From Candidatus Poribacteria bacterium (GTDB lineage: Bacteria > Poribacteria > WGA-4E > WGA-3G), in assembly GCA_022826805.1 (NCBI GenBank), contig JAJDUH010000061.1:1-37341 (forward strand): a stretch of 37,341 bases of DNA. The letters are read 5' to 3'. This document shows, in pieces, positions 23,899 to 31,943 of the stretch. The position numbers were made by a program, and so were the translations under genes. Every line of letters begins with the position of its first letter. Within the stretch, counting starts at the first letter, position 1. The notes beneath the pieces are model-generated. The model searched no databases. It had not been told where the DNA came from and saw only the letters and a program-made list of their open reading frames with translations.

Positions 23899-24719
23899 TA
23901 TATTTCTGACTCCTTTTCGACGAGATAAGCGAAGAAGATGCCGAGTTGATACAAAACAAAGAGCGGTATTGCCATAAGCAGCATTGAACCTGGGTCTGCA
24001 GGAGTCAACAGGGCTGACATGATACAGATACCCATCAGTGCATAGTTTTGCTTTTCACGGAAACCCTGGGCGTCAATCACTCCGATATAAGACAGAAACG
24101 CCATAACTATCGGCAGCTCGAAAGCGATACCGAATCCTAAAATTAACCGTGTTACGAAGTTAATATATTTTTCCAGATCCCAGATGTTGGGTAGTTCTGG
24201 CAGCAGTTGTGCGGAGAATTGTAGAACTACGGGCGTGACAATAAAGTAGGCGAAAGTAGCGCCGAGAATGAAAAATGTAACAATGATTAAAAAGAGAGGG
24301 ATAGCGAATCGCTGTTCTTCTCGATTTAACGCTGGAAAGACGAACGCCCAGACATGGTAGATAATTATCGGCAGCGCGAGCAAAATGCCGGTGGTTATTC
24401 CCAGTTTGAGGTATGCCATAATACCTTCCAAGGGACCGACTTTCATGAGCGTGGCGTTGATGTTGGAATTTCCAGCGCGCAAAGTAAGAGCGAAAAATCC
24501 GAGCGTTGAGCCTTCGGAACCGGGTGTAGCCTCAATAGCATTTGCTATCAGGATGTTCATAGAAGTTTCTAAAGGAAACTTAATAACCCGCTCAATAGGT
24601 TTGCTGAAGGATAAGCTCAACACCGTAAAGACGGCTATTGCGATAGCAGAGATGATAATTCGCCTTCGGAGTTCTTCAAGATGCTCCCAGAAGGTCATTG
24701 CAACATCGTTAGATTGCAT
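23898..24719 (-). CDS. tatC: Sec-independent protein translocase subunit TatC
   Basis: TatC is the inner-membrane receptor for twin-arginine signal peptides. The 273-residue product has the conserved cytoplasmic N-terminus MTFWEHLEELRRRI and six hydrophobic segments. An extended periplasmic loop (about 45-100) lies before AYLKLGITTGILLALPIIIYHVWAFVFPALNREEQR, and FGIAFELPIVM follows in the second half. It is 27 bp downstream of tatA. No tatB-like gene is visible, so a TatAC system is likely. Confidence 0.95.
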   Translation of the reverse strand: MQSNDVAMTFWEHLEELRRRIIISAIAIAVFTVLSLSFSKPIERVIKFPLETSMNILIANAIEATPGSEGSTLGFFALTLRAGNSNINATLMKVGPLEGIMAYLKLGITTGILLALPIIIYHVWAFVFPALNREEQRFAIPLFLIIVTFFILGATFAYFIVTPVVLQFSAQLLPELPNIWDLEKYINFVTRLILGFGIAFELPIVMAFLSYIGVIDAQGFREKQNYALMGICIMSALLTPADPGSMLLMAIPLFVLYQLGIFFAYLVEKESEI

Positions 24720-24746
24720 AGTGCGTATGGCTCGCGAAATGAGAGA

Positions 24747-24959
24747 TTAGGACGATTTTGGAGGTTTGATATTTTGGTCTATGTCCTTATCAATTTCATT
24801 TGCCGTTTTTGTCAGTTCATCTTGGAGTTCGCTTCCGGCACTCTTAAATTCTCGGATAGCTTTCCCGAGTGAACGTCCCATTTCAGGGAGCTTCTTGGGT
24901 CCGAAAATGACGAGTGCTACCACAAGGATGACAAAGATTTCCATTCCGCCTATTCCCAT
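24747..24959 (-). CDS. tatA: Sec-independent protein translocase subunit TatA
   Basis: This 70-residue protein has one N-terminal transmembrane helix (MEIFVILVVALVIFGPKKLPEMGRSLGKAI) with the FGPKKLPE hinge, an amphipathic helix and a charged tail, typical of TatA/E. I choose the ATG at 24959 (MGIGGMEIF) because a strong AAAGGAGG lies 10 bases upstream. The ATG at 24968 is only one base from that site, and the longer frame from 25136 runs through the palindromic repeat cluster. Confidence 0.93.
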   Translation of the reverse strand: MGIGGMEIFVILVVALVIFGPKKLPEMGRSLGKAIREFKSAGSELQDELTKTANEIDKDIDQNIKPPKSS

Positions 24960-24969
24960 GTTCTTCATG

Positions 24970-24977
24970 CCTCCTTT
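24970..24977 (-). promoter_or_regulatory. Shine-Dalgarno deciding the tatA start
   Basis: AAAGGAGG on the minus strand lies 10 nt before the ATG at 24959 and only 1 nt before the upstream in-frame ATG at 24968, so the downstream ATG is favoured. Confidence 0.7.
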
Positions 24978-25047
24978 GATGAGATATGGCAGTCTGTTAC
25001 TACCTATAAGTATATCATAAAACCCACTTCTCGGCAAGAAGTTTTTT

Positions 25048-25295
25048 GTGAGGTCATTTAGTTTTCCTGTAGGAGGCGGTGAATGCCATAAGGCATTCAT
25101 ACCCCGGTCTATGCCCCGGTGAATGCCACACGACATTCATACCCGGTTCATGCCATAAGGCATGAATACCGTTGATTCTGATTCTTTCCGAATCCCGACC
25201 TCTTCTTGTAGGAGTAAGCTCCAGGTCGCGACTTTCTGACCAAGCGGAATGAAAAATCTGAAAACTAAATAGCCTTGGTGAGGTCATTAAGTTTT
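25048..25295. repeat. Palindrome cluster bracketed by an 18-bp direct repeat
   Basis: Gtgaggtcatttagtttt at 25048-25065 recurs with one mismatch at 25278-25295. Between them lie three 20-bp palindromes: 25080-25099 (tgaatgccat, aggcattca), 25120-25139 (an imperfect version) and 25147-25166 (ttcatgccat, aggcatgaa). They alternate with ccccggt or acccggt spacers. A minus-strand copy of the dispersed tcctac repeat (25205-25234) is also inside. The whole reads like a REP/BIME-type or non-autonomous mobile insertion upstream of tatA. Confidence 0.75.
25205..25234 (-). repeat. Dispersed intergenic repeat, copy 5
   Basis: Read on the minus strand it gives aagtcgcgacctggagct then tactcctacaag, a close match to the copy at 37151-37178. 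Confidence 0.7.
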
Positions 25296-25397
25296 AAGGA
25301 TTGGTGAAAACACTGGCAGGGTTTGCAGAGATGCTGCAGATTTTAATCAGATGCTTCATGAAAACGTTTGAGTTCTTTCACCAAATATGCTATGATG

Positions 25398-26588
25398 TCA
25401 AGTACGTGAAAAGAATATATCAATCCCCGCTTCAATATCTTCGATTGAATGCCCATACTGTTGTTGGTAGTTGTCGTGGAAGTCTTGTTCCATCGCTGTC
25501 AACGCAGTTAAAGGGAATGTGACCGTTTCTCGACTGCGATTGCCTGATTCATTCATCGCGACGTACATTTCTTGGTCTTGTCTGGCGCGTGCTGCACCGT
25601 ATTCAGGTTCTGTATCATTAAGAACCGCAGTAGCGATGCTGAGCAGTTCATCGGCGACTGCAATCTGCCTATCGGGGAGTGGATAGTTCTTGAGCGGATT
25701 TTCCCACGTGATGGTTTGGTCTGGGAGCTCCAGTTCAATCGTCTCAACCACCTCGACGCCATCCACATCAATGGTGGTGTGCTTGGGACGATAGGCAACG
25801 CCTATTGCGCCAGATTCCAGTTCATCTGCGGGTGTAACGTAGATATCGTCACCGACGATGGTACCTTTGCTACCATCAATCTGTGAGATGCCTGTCTGTC
25901 CGCGTCCCAAAGAACGGGCATGGATAACATTGGAGTACACCATGAGAGCGGTTGCGTTGTTGTCGAATTCAATGAAGCCGAGACTCCATCTGTCACTGGT
26001 GTGATGTCGTTTCATCCGGTCGATAATAGGAATTACAGGAGTTGTCTGTGTGATGCCGAGCACAGATTTCGGTTCACCTCCAGCACGGAGACGGAGCATG
26101 CTCATTCCGTGATGACCGCCCTCGTGGAAGATACGGTAAATACGAGCAACTTCTCCGATAATATCTGCTTCAATAACCTTCGACAGAAACCGTTCGCGCG
26201 GCACGCGGTAGTAGTTTTCAGCTATCTCAAGTTTGACCTTATTGGCTTTGGCGTGTTCAATCATCAGATCGGTTGTGGGGCGCGTAAGAGCTATAGGCGT
26301 TTCGCAGAGAATGTGAACACCCGCATCTGCCATGAAGCAAGCGATTGCGTGATGCGCAGGAGCCGGGGCGGTAATATCAACAACATCGAGTTCTTCGTGC
26401 GCAACGAGATCTCGGACGTTAGTGTATGGCGTTGCACCGTATTCTTTGGCGTAGCGCGTTGCGACTTCTTCGTCTATGTCGCAGATCGCAACAAGGTTGT
26501 AGACATCTTTGAGTTTCGCAATGACCGGTAGGTGTGCACCTGTGCCACGTCGTCCTGCGCCAACCAAAGCGAGGTTAAGTTTGGACAT
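25398..26588 (-). CDS. Gfo/Idh/MocA-family oxidoreductase lacking the usual EKP lysine
   Basis: The 396-residue product has the Rossmann motif NLALVGAGRRGTGAHLPV, VAICDIDEEVATRYAKEYG, VDITAPAPAHHAIACFMADAGVHILCETPIAL and the alpha/beta C-terminal domain. Family members oxidise or reduce sugars and related polyols with NAD(P). The conserved EKP becomes Glu96-Thr97-Pro98, so the lysine normally involved in cofactor/substrate positioning is replaced by Thr; downstream EIAENYYRVPRE is retained. Shine-Dalgarno AGGAGG is six bases before the ATG. It faces away from the ABC-2-type permease gene. Substrate unknown. Confidence 0.85.
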   Translation of the reverse strand: MSKLNLALVGAGRRGTGAHLPVIAKLKDVYNLVAICDIDEEVATRYAKEYGATPYTNVRDLVAHEELDVVDITAPAPAHHAIACFMADAGVHILCETPIALTRPTTDLMIEHAKANKVKLEIAENYYRVPRERFLSKVIEADIIGEVARIYRIFHEGGHHGMSMLRLRAGGEPKSVLGITQTTPVIPIIDRMKRHHTSDRWSLGFIEFDNNATALMVYSNVIHARSLGRGQTGISQIDGSKGTIVGDDIYVTPADELESGAIGVAYRPKHTTIDVDGVEVVETIELELPDQTITWENPLKNYPLPDRQIAVADELLSIATAVLNDTEPEYGAARARQDQEMYVAMNESGNRSRETVTFPLTALTAMEQDFHDNYQQQYGHSIEDIEAGIDIFFSRT

Positions 26589-26785
26589 AAAAGACCTCCT
26601 GACCGATAGAACTTTTGCCTCTTGTAGGATATGGTATCATGTGTATTTTGCTGGTACTGAAGATAGCAGTTTTACAGAAATGTGTCAACGGAAAATACAT
26701 TGGTGGGCGGCTATTGGTAGTTGATTATTGGAAACTCTTGGAAAGTTGAAAGGTCTATTTATGTTAATAATTCACGAAGAAAATT

Positions 26786-27526
26786 ATGTTAGCCGTTATC
26801 CTTAAAGACCTTCGTTACTATGCCAATTCCCGCAGATATCGACGTATCCAGTTCATCGTTTTATGTACACTCGCGTTCATCCTTTTTGTAGCGACATTTG
26901 AGTTCTATGCCCATCGCCGAACAGTAGGTACAATTGATGTCGGGAAGCAGACTTATATCCTTTTCGTTATCGCTCTTTTTGTTTTCCAGTTTTTGGTGCC
27001 GAGATATGCAGTTGAGGCGTTGTACATGGAACGTGGGTATCTGAAAGCTGATGGGCAGAATGGCGCGATACTTGCGTTAGCGCCTTTGGCTAATTGGGAA
27101 ATTTTGATGGGCAAATTGATTGCTGTTGTGTTTTGGACAACGTGGGGGATTTTACTAACGGCTCCATTGCTTACACTCTCAAGTTACATAGGCGGTTTGG
27201 CACTGTCGCAGTGGGCGAGATGCGGTGTGGTGTTATTGATGAGCTGCATTTTTTTCGCACTCGTCGGCATTGCTGTCGCGTTATGGACTTCTCCGACTCG
27301 GGCAAAAGGAATAAGTTACGGGATTGTGCTGCTCATGACCTTCTCGCCTCTCATCCCTTCCTCGCTATTTGAGGGGATACCGGTGTTGGCAGCCGTAAGT
27401 CCTTTGTGCGCACTCTGGTCAATTCTTGAGGCAGATCCAACGAATTTATGGGTGTGGAACATTGGGCTGTTTTGTGGGTTGTCTGTGCTGATTTTTCCTG
27501 TTTTGGTTAAATGGCTGCATTTCTAA
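26786..27526 (+). CDS. ABC-2-type permease-like membrane protein
   Basis: This 246-residue protein has about six hydrophobic segments (near 24-43, 57-74, 100-125, 140-165, 173-200 and 220-243). An amphipathic N-terminus, MLAVILKDLRYYANSRRYRR, resembles ABC-2 permeases that begin with an elbow helix. No ATPase gene is adjacent, so it may act with a distant ATPase or be an orphan permease. It is followed by the DUF6785 gene 170 bp downstream on the same strand. Confidence 0.6.
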   Translation: MLAVILKDLRYYANSRRYRRIQFIVLCTLAFILFVATFEFYAHRRTVGTIDVGKQTYILFVIALFVFQFLVPRYAVEALYMERGYLKADGQNGAILALAPLANWEILMGKLIAVVFWTTWGILLTAPLLTLSSYIGGLALSQWARCGVVLLMSCIFFALVGIAVALWTSPTRAKGISYGIVLLMTFSPLIPSSLFEGIPVLAAVSPLCALWSILEADPTNLWVWNIGLFCGLSVLIFPVLVKWLHF

Positions 27527-27696
27527 TGTAAGTGTTGATCCTTCATTAACATGAAAAAGAGCGGCATGTTACATAAAAATTGATTTTTTCACGAGGGTGT
27601 AGTGGGATGTAGCCAGTCTTGGCAGTCGTGTTGAGCAACTTCCGACATTCATCTCTCCTTTGCAATCTTAACTTAAAAATCTTAAAAAAGCATCCT

Positions 27697-29643
27697 ATGG
27701 CAAGCACACCAAAATACACAACAGAGTATCAAGAGACACCGCAATCGGGACACCCGGGAGTGACGTTTCGCGCGATTCTGCTTGGCATTATACTCATTCC
27801 GCCGAACACCTATTTCATCATGGCGAACCATCTCCGGTTCTGGAGCACGTTGCCTACGACAATGTCTTTAATTTACAATGTTGTGGTAACTTTGGTGGTG
27901 TTGACCAGTCTGAATTTCTTGCTTAAATTACTGTTGCCCCGTTTCGCACTACGACAGGGGGAACTGCTCACTATTTATGTAATTCTCTCAATTTCCTCGG
28001 CGATCGCCGGACACGACATGATGCAGACTGTGGTGCCTGTCATTCCAAACGGCTTTTGGTTCGCAACGGCTGAAAACGAATGGCAGCAACTTTTCTGGCG
28101 ATACCTACCAAGTTGGATGACGCTCAGCGACCTGTCCGTGTTGCAAGATTTCTATGATGGTGATACGTCTTTTTATAGGCAAAGGTATCTGATGGCGTGG
28201 TGGGAACCGATTTTATGGTGGACAATTTTTCTCTCTGTGCTGATTTGGGTAATGATTTGCATCGATCTAATCCTCCGAAAGCAGTGGATTGATCGGGAGC
28301 GGCTCACCTACCCGATTGTTCGTCTACCGATAGAGTTGACGTACTCGGACGGACGGCTTTTTAAAAACAGGATGCTCTGGGTGGGCTTCGCCATTGCGGG
28401 AGGTATTGACCTGATTAACGGTATCCATGCGTTCGTCCCAACGTTTCCTGAGATACCGGTTCGTAAGGCAAATCTCGGGGTCTACTTTACTGAGAAACCG
28501 TGGAGCGCAATAGGCTGGACCCCCATTTATATTCTCTCGTTTGGTGTGGGTCTTGCCTTTTTGATGCCGTTGGAAATGTCATTTTCGCTCTGGTTTTTCT
28601 ACCTATTCTGGAAAGGTGAACGTGTCTTGGGAAGTGCCATGGGGCTGCAGGTATTACCTGAGTTCCCCTATGATGGACCACAAGGAGTGGGTGCGTATTT
28701 GGCTATCGCCTGTTTTGGACTCTACGGCGGGCGTAAACATTTCTATGGGGTGTTCAGAAACCTGATCGGAAGGAGAGACGAGAATCTTCCACCAGAGATG
28801 CAAGATTCTACGAATTATCGATGGCCAGTCGCAGGATTAATAGGCGGTCTTCTTTTTCTTTTCATTTTTTCCAACCGTGGTGGAATGGCAGTCTGGATGA
28901 TAGCGTTGTATTTCGCTATTTACTATCTCCTTGCCTTGGGGATTACACGGGTACGTGCTGAGGTAGGGCCACCAACACACGAGATGTTTGTGGCGAACCC
29001 ACGGCAATTTATTATCGACTCGCTCGGTTCTCGCATGATCTCACCGCCGAACCTAACGATGATGTCGCTTTATTTCGCGTTCAACCGCGGATATCGGGCG
29101 CATCCGATGCCGCATACACTGGAGGCTTTTAAGTTGGTAGAAGTCGCAAATATGCGAGCCAGACGGATGGTTGTGGCACTCATGTGTGGTGTCTTTTTTG
29201 GTATTCTTGCCTCGTTCTGGGCATATCTGGTAGTCTCCTACAATATAGGTGCGAATCCTGGCTTGGGAAGCGGTGGCTATAACCTACTCCGATCGTGGCT
29301 CTACTATCCGACAGAAACGAATATTCCCGCGGTCGCATTTATGGGTGTTGGATTTCTGTTCACCGGGTTCTTGTGGTGGTTGCGCACTCGTTTTCCAATG
29401 TTTCCGTTTCATCCTACCGGCTATGCGGTGGCGAGTAGTATGTGGACATTCGGCTGGCTTTGGTTCTCTGTATTTATTAGTTGGGGAATTAAGAACCTTG
29501 TTTTGCGGTTTGGCGGCATCCGTCTCTATCACAAAGTACTACCGCTCTTTTTAGGGCTGATACTTGGACAATTCATCGTCGGTGGTACGTGGGTACTCAT
29601 CAGACTGATTTGGCGGATCTCTGTTTATTCCTTTTATCGTTAG
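27697..29643 (+). CDS. Large polytopic membrane protein, DUF6785-type
   Basis: This protein of about 648 residues has roughly a dozen hydrophobic segments spread over its length. It begins MASTPKYTTEYQE and soon enters GVTFRAILLGIILIPPNTYFIM. Further segments include LILRKQWIDRERLTYPIVRLPIEL and TRVRAEVGPPTHEMF. The layout and these loops resemble DUF6785/DUF6784 proteins of Planctomycetes and Poribacteria, which look like OPT-type transporters; transport is inferred. I start at the ATG at 27697, because the upstream ATG at 27619 would add a Ser/Leu-rich extension. Confidence 0.7.
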   Translation: MASTPKYTTEYQETPQSGHPGVTFRAILLGIILIPPNTYFIMANHLRFWSTLPTTMSLIYNVVVTLVVLTSLNFLLKLLLPRFALRQGELLTIYVILSISSAIAGHDMMQTVVPVIPNGFWFATAENEWQQLFWRYLPSWMTLSDLSVLQDFYDGDTSFYRQRYLMAWWEPILWWTIFLSVLIWVMICIDLILRKQWIDRERLTYPIVRLPIELTYSDGRLFKNRMLWVGFAIAGGIDLINGIHAFVPTFPEIPVRKANLGVYFTEKPWSAIGWTPIYILSFGVGLAFLMPLEMSFSLWFFYLFWKGERVLGSAMGLQVLPEFPYDGPQGVGAYLAIACFGLYGGRKHFYGVFRNLIGRRDENLPPEMQDSTNYRWPVAGLIGGLLFLFIFSNRGGMAVWMIALYFAIYYLLALGITRVRAEVGPPTHEMFVANPRQFIIDSLGSRMISPPNLTMMSLYFAFNRGYRAHPMPHTLEAFKLVEVANMRARRMVVALMCGVFFGILASFWAYLVVSYNIGANPGLGSGGYNLLRSWLYYPTETNIPAVAFMGVGFLFTGFLWWLRTRFPMFPFHPTGYAVASSMWTFGWLWFSVFISWGIKNLVLRFGGIRLYHKVLPLFLGLILGQFIVGGTWVLIRLIWRISVYSFYR

Positions 29644-29779
29644 ATGCTCTCCAATTGCCGATTTTCGCCGATGGCGTAGATCTTTTTCGGAAGTAAGTTT
29701 CTTTCTCCTGGTAGATGCGCGGTTGTAAACTGCGCTTACTTATTTTAAGAAACCGTGGGTCGGGAATCGGAGTTCCCTC
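29644..29779. other. Short convergent intergenic region with a weak hairpin and repeat copy 6
   Basis: Bases 29691-29696 (aagtaa) can pair with 29736-29741 (ttactt), enclosing a gcgc/gcgc inner stem, and tatttt follows; this may be a weak plus-strand terminator after the DUF6785 gene. A good copy of the dispersed repeat lies at 29759-29785 (gtcgggaatcggagtt then ccctcctacag), abutting the 3' end of the isomerase gene. Confidence 0.45.
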
Positions 29780-30589
29780 CTACAGATAAGCGGCAAATTC
29801 ATCTCGGACACGCACCTTATCGGCGTCATCACCGAAGCCGAGACTAAACCACCCATCATAGCCACGCCCCTTCAATTGCCCAAATAGGTCAACAAAGTCT
29901 ATCGTGCCTTCGCCGGGAACGAGGTGGATTTCATACTCTCCTGTATTATCATTGAGTCGGACTTGACCAATATTTTCTACACCGAACGCATCCAAAAAGC
30001 CTTGCCATCCTTCAGGGACGAGATGTCCATGGGCTACGTTAAACGCCCACTTGAGATAGGGGGAACGCATGGCATTGAAAAACCAGTGTGTTTCCTCCAC
30101 ATTATGTGGGATATAGTGGATTTCGGCATGCTCTGGTTCTCGGTTGTGGTTTTCAAAGAAGATGACAATCTTTGCCTGTTCTGCGCGTGCTACCAATTGC
30201 CGGATACGTTCAATGGCGGCATCGCGACGTTGGGCAACATCGCCAAAGTGATACCCACCGTGCCCGATAAGCCAGCCACATCCGAGCCGTTCTGCGAGTT
30301 CCAAATTCGCAAAGAGGTAGTCGTCAACGGCTTCAGACATAATAGGCGTGTACTCAGCGTTATTAATTGCTGAGGATGGATGAATGCCCATAGCGATATT
30401 ATGTTTTTCACACAACTCTCGCACCGTACGAACGCGTGCATCGTCGAACGAAGCGATGTTGTTCGGCGGGACATCGGCTTGGAAATCGATATATCCAAAC
30501 CCGTTTTCAGCAGCCCATTGGATCGATTCTTCAATCGGTCTATTCTTTGGTGCGTCAAATCCAAATCGTTCTTTTATATTATTCTGCAA
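29780..30589 (-). CDS. Sugar phosphate isomerase/epimerase-like TIM-barrel protein (TTG start)
   Basis: This protein of about 269 residues matches the xylose-isomerase-like TIM-barrel superfamily (AP endonuclease 2 fold). Landmarks are ESIQWAAENGFGYIDFQAD, MGIHPSS, GCGWLIGHGGYH, IVIFFENHNREPEH, WAFNVAHGHLVPEG and VRLNDNTGEYEIHLVPGEGTIDF with GYDGWFSLGF. Metal-binding Glu/His/Asp positions appear present. I start at TTG (30589-30587): GGGAGGG sits eight bases upstream, and the stop of the preceding gene falls just after it (11-bp overlap). An ATG at 30652 would add 21 residues. Probable role is carbohydrate or polyol catabolism; substrate unknown. Confidence 0.8.
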   Translation of the reverse strand: MQNNIKERFGFDAPKNRPIEESIQWAAENGFGYIDFQADVPPNNIASFDDARVRTVRELCEKHNIAMGIHPSSAINNAEYTPIMSEAVDDYLFANLELAERLGCGWLIGHGGYHFGDVAQRRDAAIERIRQLVARAEQAKIVIFFENHNREPEHAEIHYIPHNVEETHWFFNAMRSPYLKWAFNVAHGHLVPEGWQGFLDAFGVENIGQVRLNDNTGEYEIHLVPGEGTIDFVDLFGQLKGRGYDGWFSLGFGDDADKVRVRDEFAAYL

Positions 30590-31814
30590 ATTCTCTACCC
30601 TCCCGCTGGTTGGTTTCCCATTTTCGATGTGTTGCGAGGACTTTAACTTCATAGGGCTGGACCCGTGTCACGAATGCTCCATCAGAGACAGTGGTTTTCT
30701 CATCGCCATAGAGTTCCACAAACTCAGTGCCGTTTAGGGCATCCAATCCAATGACTTCAACACCCATGTGGGAATGTGGATCCTCGTTGACAAGGATAAT
30801 AAGCCATTCTCGGCCAGTTCTACGCGCAGTGATGCTCACACCGCGTATTGAAACAAGTTCCGGTATATCAGTGCGTCCATCGTCAGTTACTTGCACTGCC
30901 ACATGCCGCTCGACCGGTGCTGTAAGAAAAGGTTGGAGCGCGGCGAGTTCGCTCGTTAGCGCGTAAAGCGATTTCCGAAAGCCTTCATGTCCTTGAGATT
31001 TAAGGTAATTGGATCCCCAATACAAGAGACCTCTGGCACCGTGTGTAATACAAACATACGCCATGAGGCGTGATTCGTCAAAAGTTGGAAATGCAGCGAT
31101 ATCGCCGTGTTCATCGTCCAAGTCGTTCCATGAAAATCCCTGAAGCACCATCCATACAGGTCTACCCTTGCCAACTTGTTGCCATCTATCCGTTGCAGCG
31201 GCGACCCGTATAGCGGGACGACCATCCGCGCGAATCGGATAATCGTCACACCCGGTGATGTCTACAAAGTCGATATATTGTCTGACGAATTTTAGATCGC
31301 TGTCGCGTGCTTCGTTAATCCAGACCTGTCGATTGTAGGTGTCAGCACTGCGAATGAATTCAAGAGCCTCGCGCATATTCGGCATAATCTCCGCAGCGCG
31401 TTCTTCGGAATATTGAATAGCGAGCGGTGTCTGCATCCACCATTCGCCCTTATTCGGAAACACGCCTATCCGGTCCTGTCGCCAGAGACCGCTGTATGCC
31501 GTGAAGTTCCACACTACCTCGTCAGGACCTTCCCACACGGCGAGGGCAGGATGTTCAGCGAGGGTTCGGATCTGCTCCTGAAATTCAGGCGTCGCACCGG
31601 ATTGAAGCGATAGCGGCACCCACCCCATCATTCCGTGTGCGTGCACGCGGTCAAGGGCATCGGCGTTGCCACATCGGATAAGATTAACGCCTGCCACTGC
31701 CATATCCTTGATCCTATCGTCTTCAGTTGGCAGTTCATAAAAACCGATTGGAAAGAGCCGACGTTCACCCTGTGTTAAAAACCCATCACCGTGTCCATAG
31801 ACAATATTGCTCAT
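30579..31814 (-). CDS. TIM-barrel, glycoside-hydrolase-like protein of unknown specificity
   Basis: This protein of about 411 residues starts at MSNIVYGHGDGFLTQGERRLFPIGFYELP (ATG 31814); the upstream ATG at 31865 adds a basic, non-conserved leader. The order of strands and loops fits a beta/alpha barrel of the glycosidase type: PIGFYELPTEDDRI, VNLIRCGN, LAVWEGPDEVVW, QVWINEARDSD, DFVDITGCDDYP, VWMVLQGFSWND and GARGLLYWGSNYL. A small beta domain follows (about 320-400). Acidic residues in WEGPDE and INEARD are candidate catalytic groups, but no family can be named with confidence. It overlaps the isomerase gene. Confidence 0.55.
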   Translation of the reverse strand: MSNIVYGHGDGFLTQGERRLFPIGFYELPTEDDRIKDMAVAGVNLIRCGNADALDRVHAHGMMGWVPLSLQSGATPEFQEQIRTLAEHPALAVWEGPDEVVWNFTAYSGLWRQDRIGVFPNKGEWWMQTPLAIQYSEERAAEIMPNMREALEFIRSADTYNRQVWINEARDSDLKFVRQYIDFVDITGCDDYPIRADGRPAIRVAAATDRWQQVGKGRPVWMVLQGFSWNDLDDEHGDIAAFPTFDESRLMAYVCITHGARGLLYWGSNYLKSQGHEGFRKSLYALTSELAALQPFLTAPVERHVAVQVTDDGRTDIPELVSIRGVSITARRTGREWLIILVNEDPHSHMGVEVIGLDALNGTEFVELYGDEKTTVSDGAFVTRVQPYEVKVLATHRKWETNQREGREFAE

Positions 31815-31943
31815 TGAGTGCCTCCGCTTTAAGGTAACATGAGTTCGATTAAAAGTAGTAGGCATACTCTGTGTGCCATAGCAAATAATTTCGACGCGAA
31901 AATATTTAAATCGAGTTCACGTTAGGTAAAATTTCGGATATCC

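Noticed and set aside
24747..25136. 129-residue tatA starting at 25136
   Set aside because: The extra 59 residues are encoded by the palindromic repeats and are not TatA-like; a strong ribosome site supports 24959.
25080..25166. Possible CRISPR array
   Set aside because: Three similar palindromic units are present, but the spacers are short, similar to each other (ccccggt-type) and the units are imperfect palindromes; no cas genes are nearby.
25920..26531. Plus-strand frame of 203 codons
   Set aside because: Antisense to the Gfo/Idh/MocA gene and without recognisable features.
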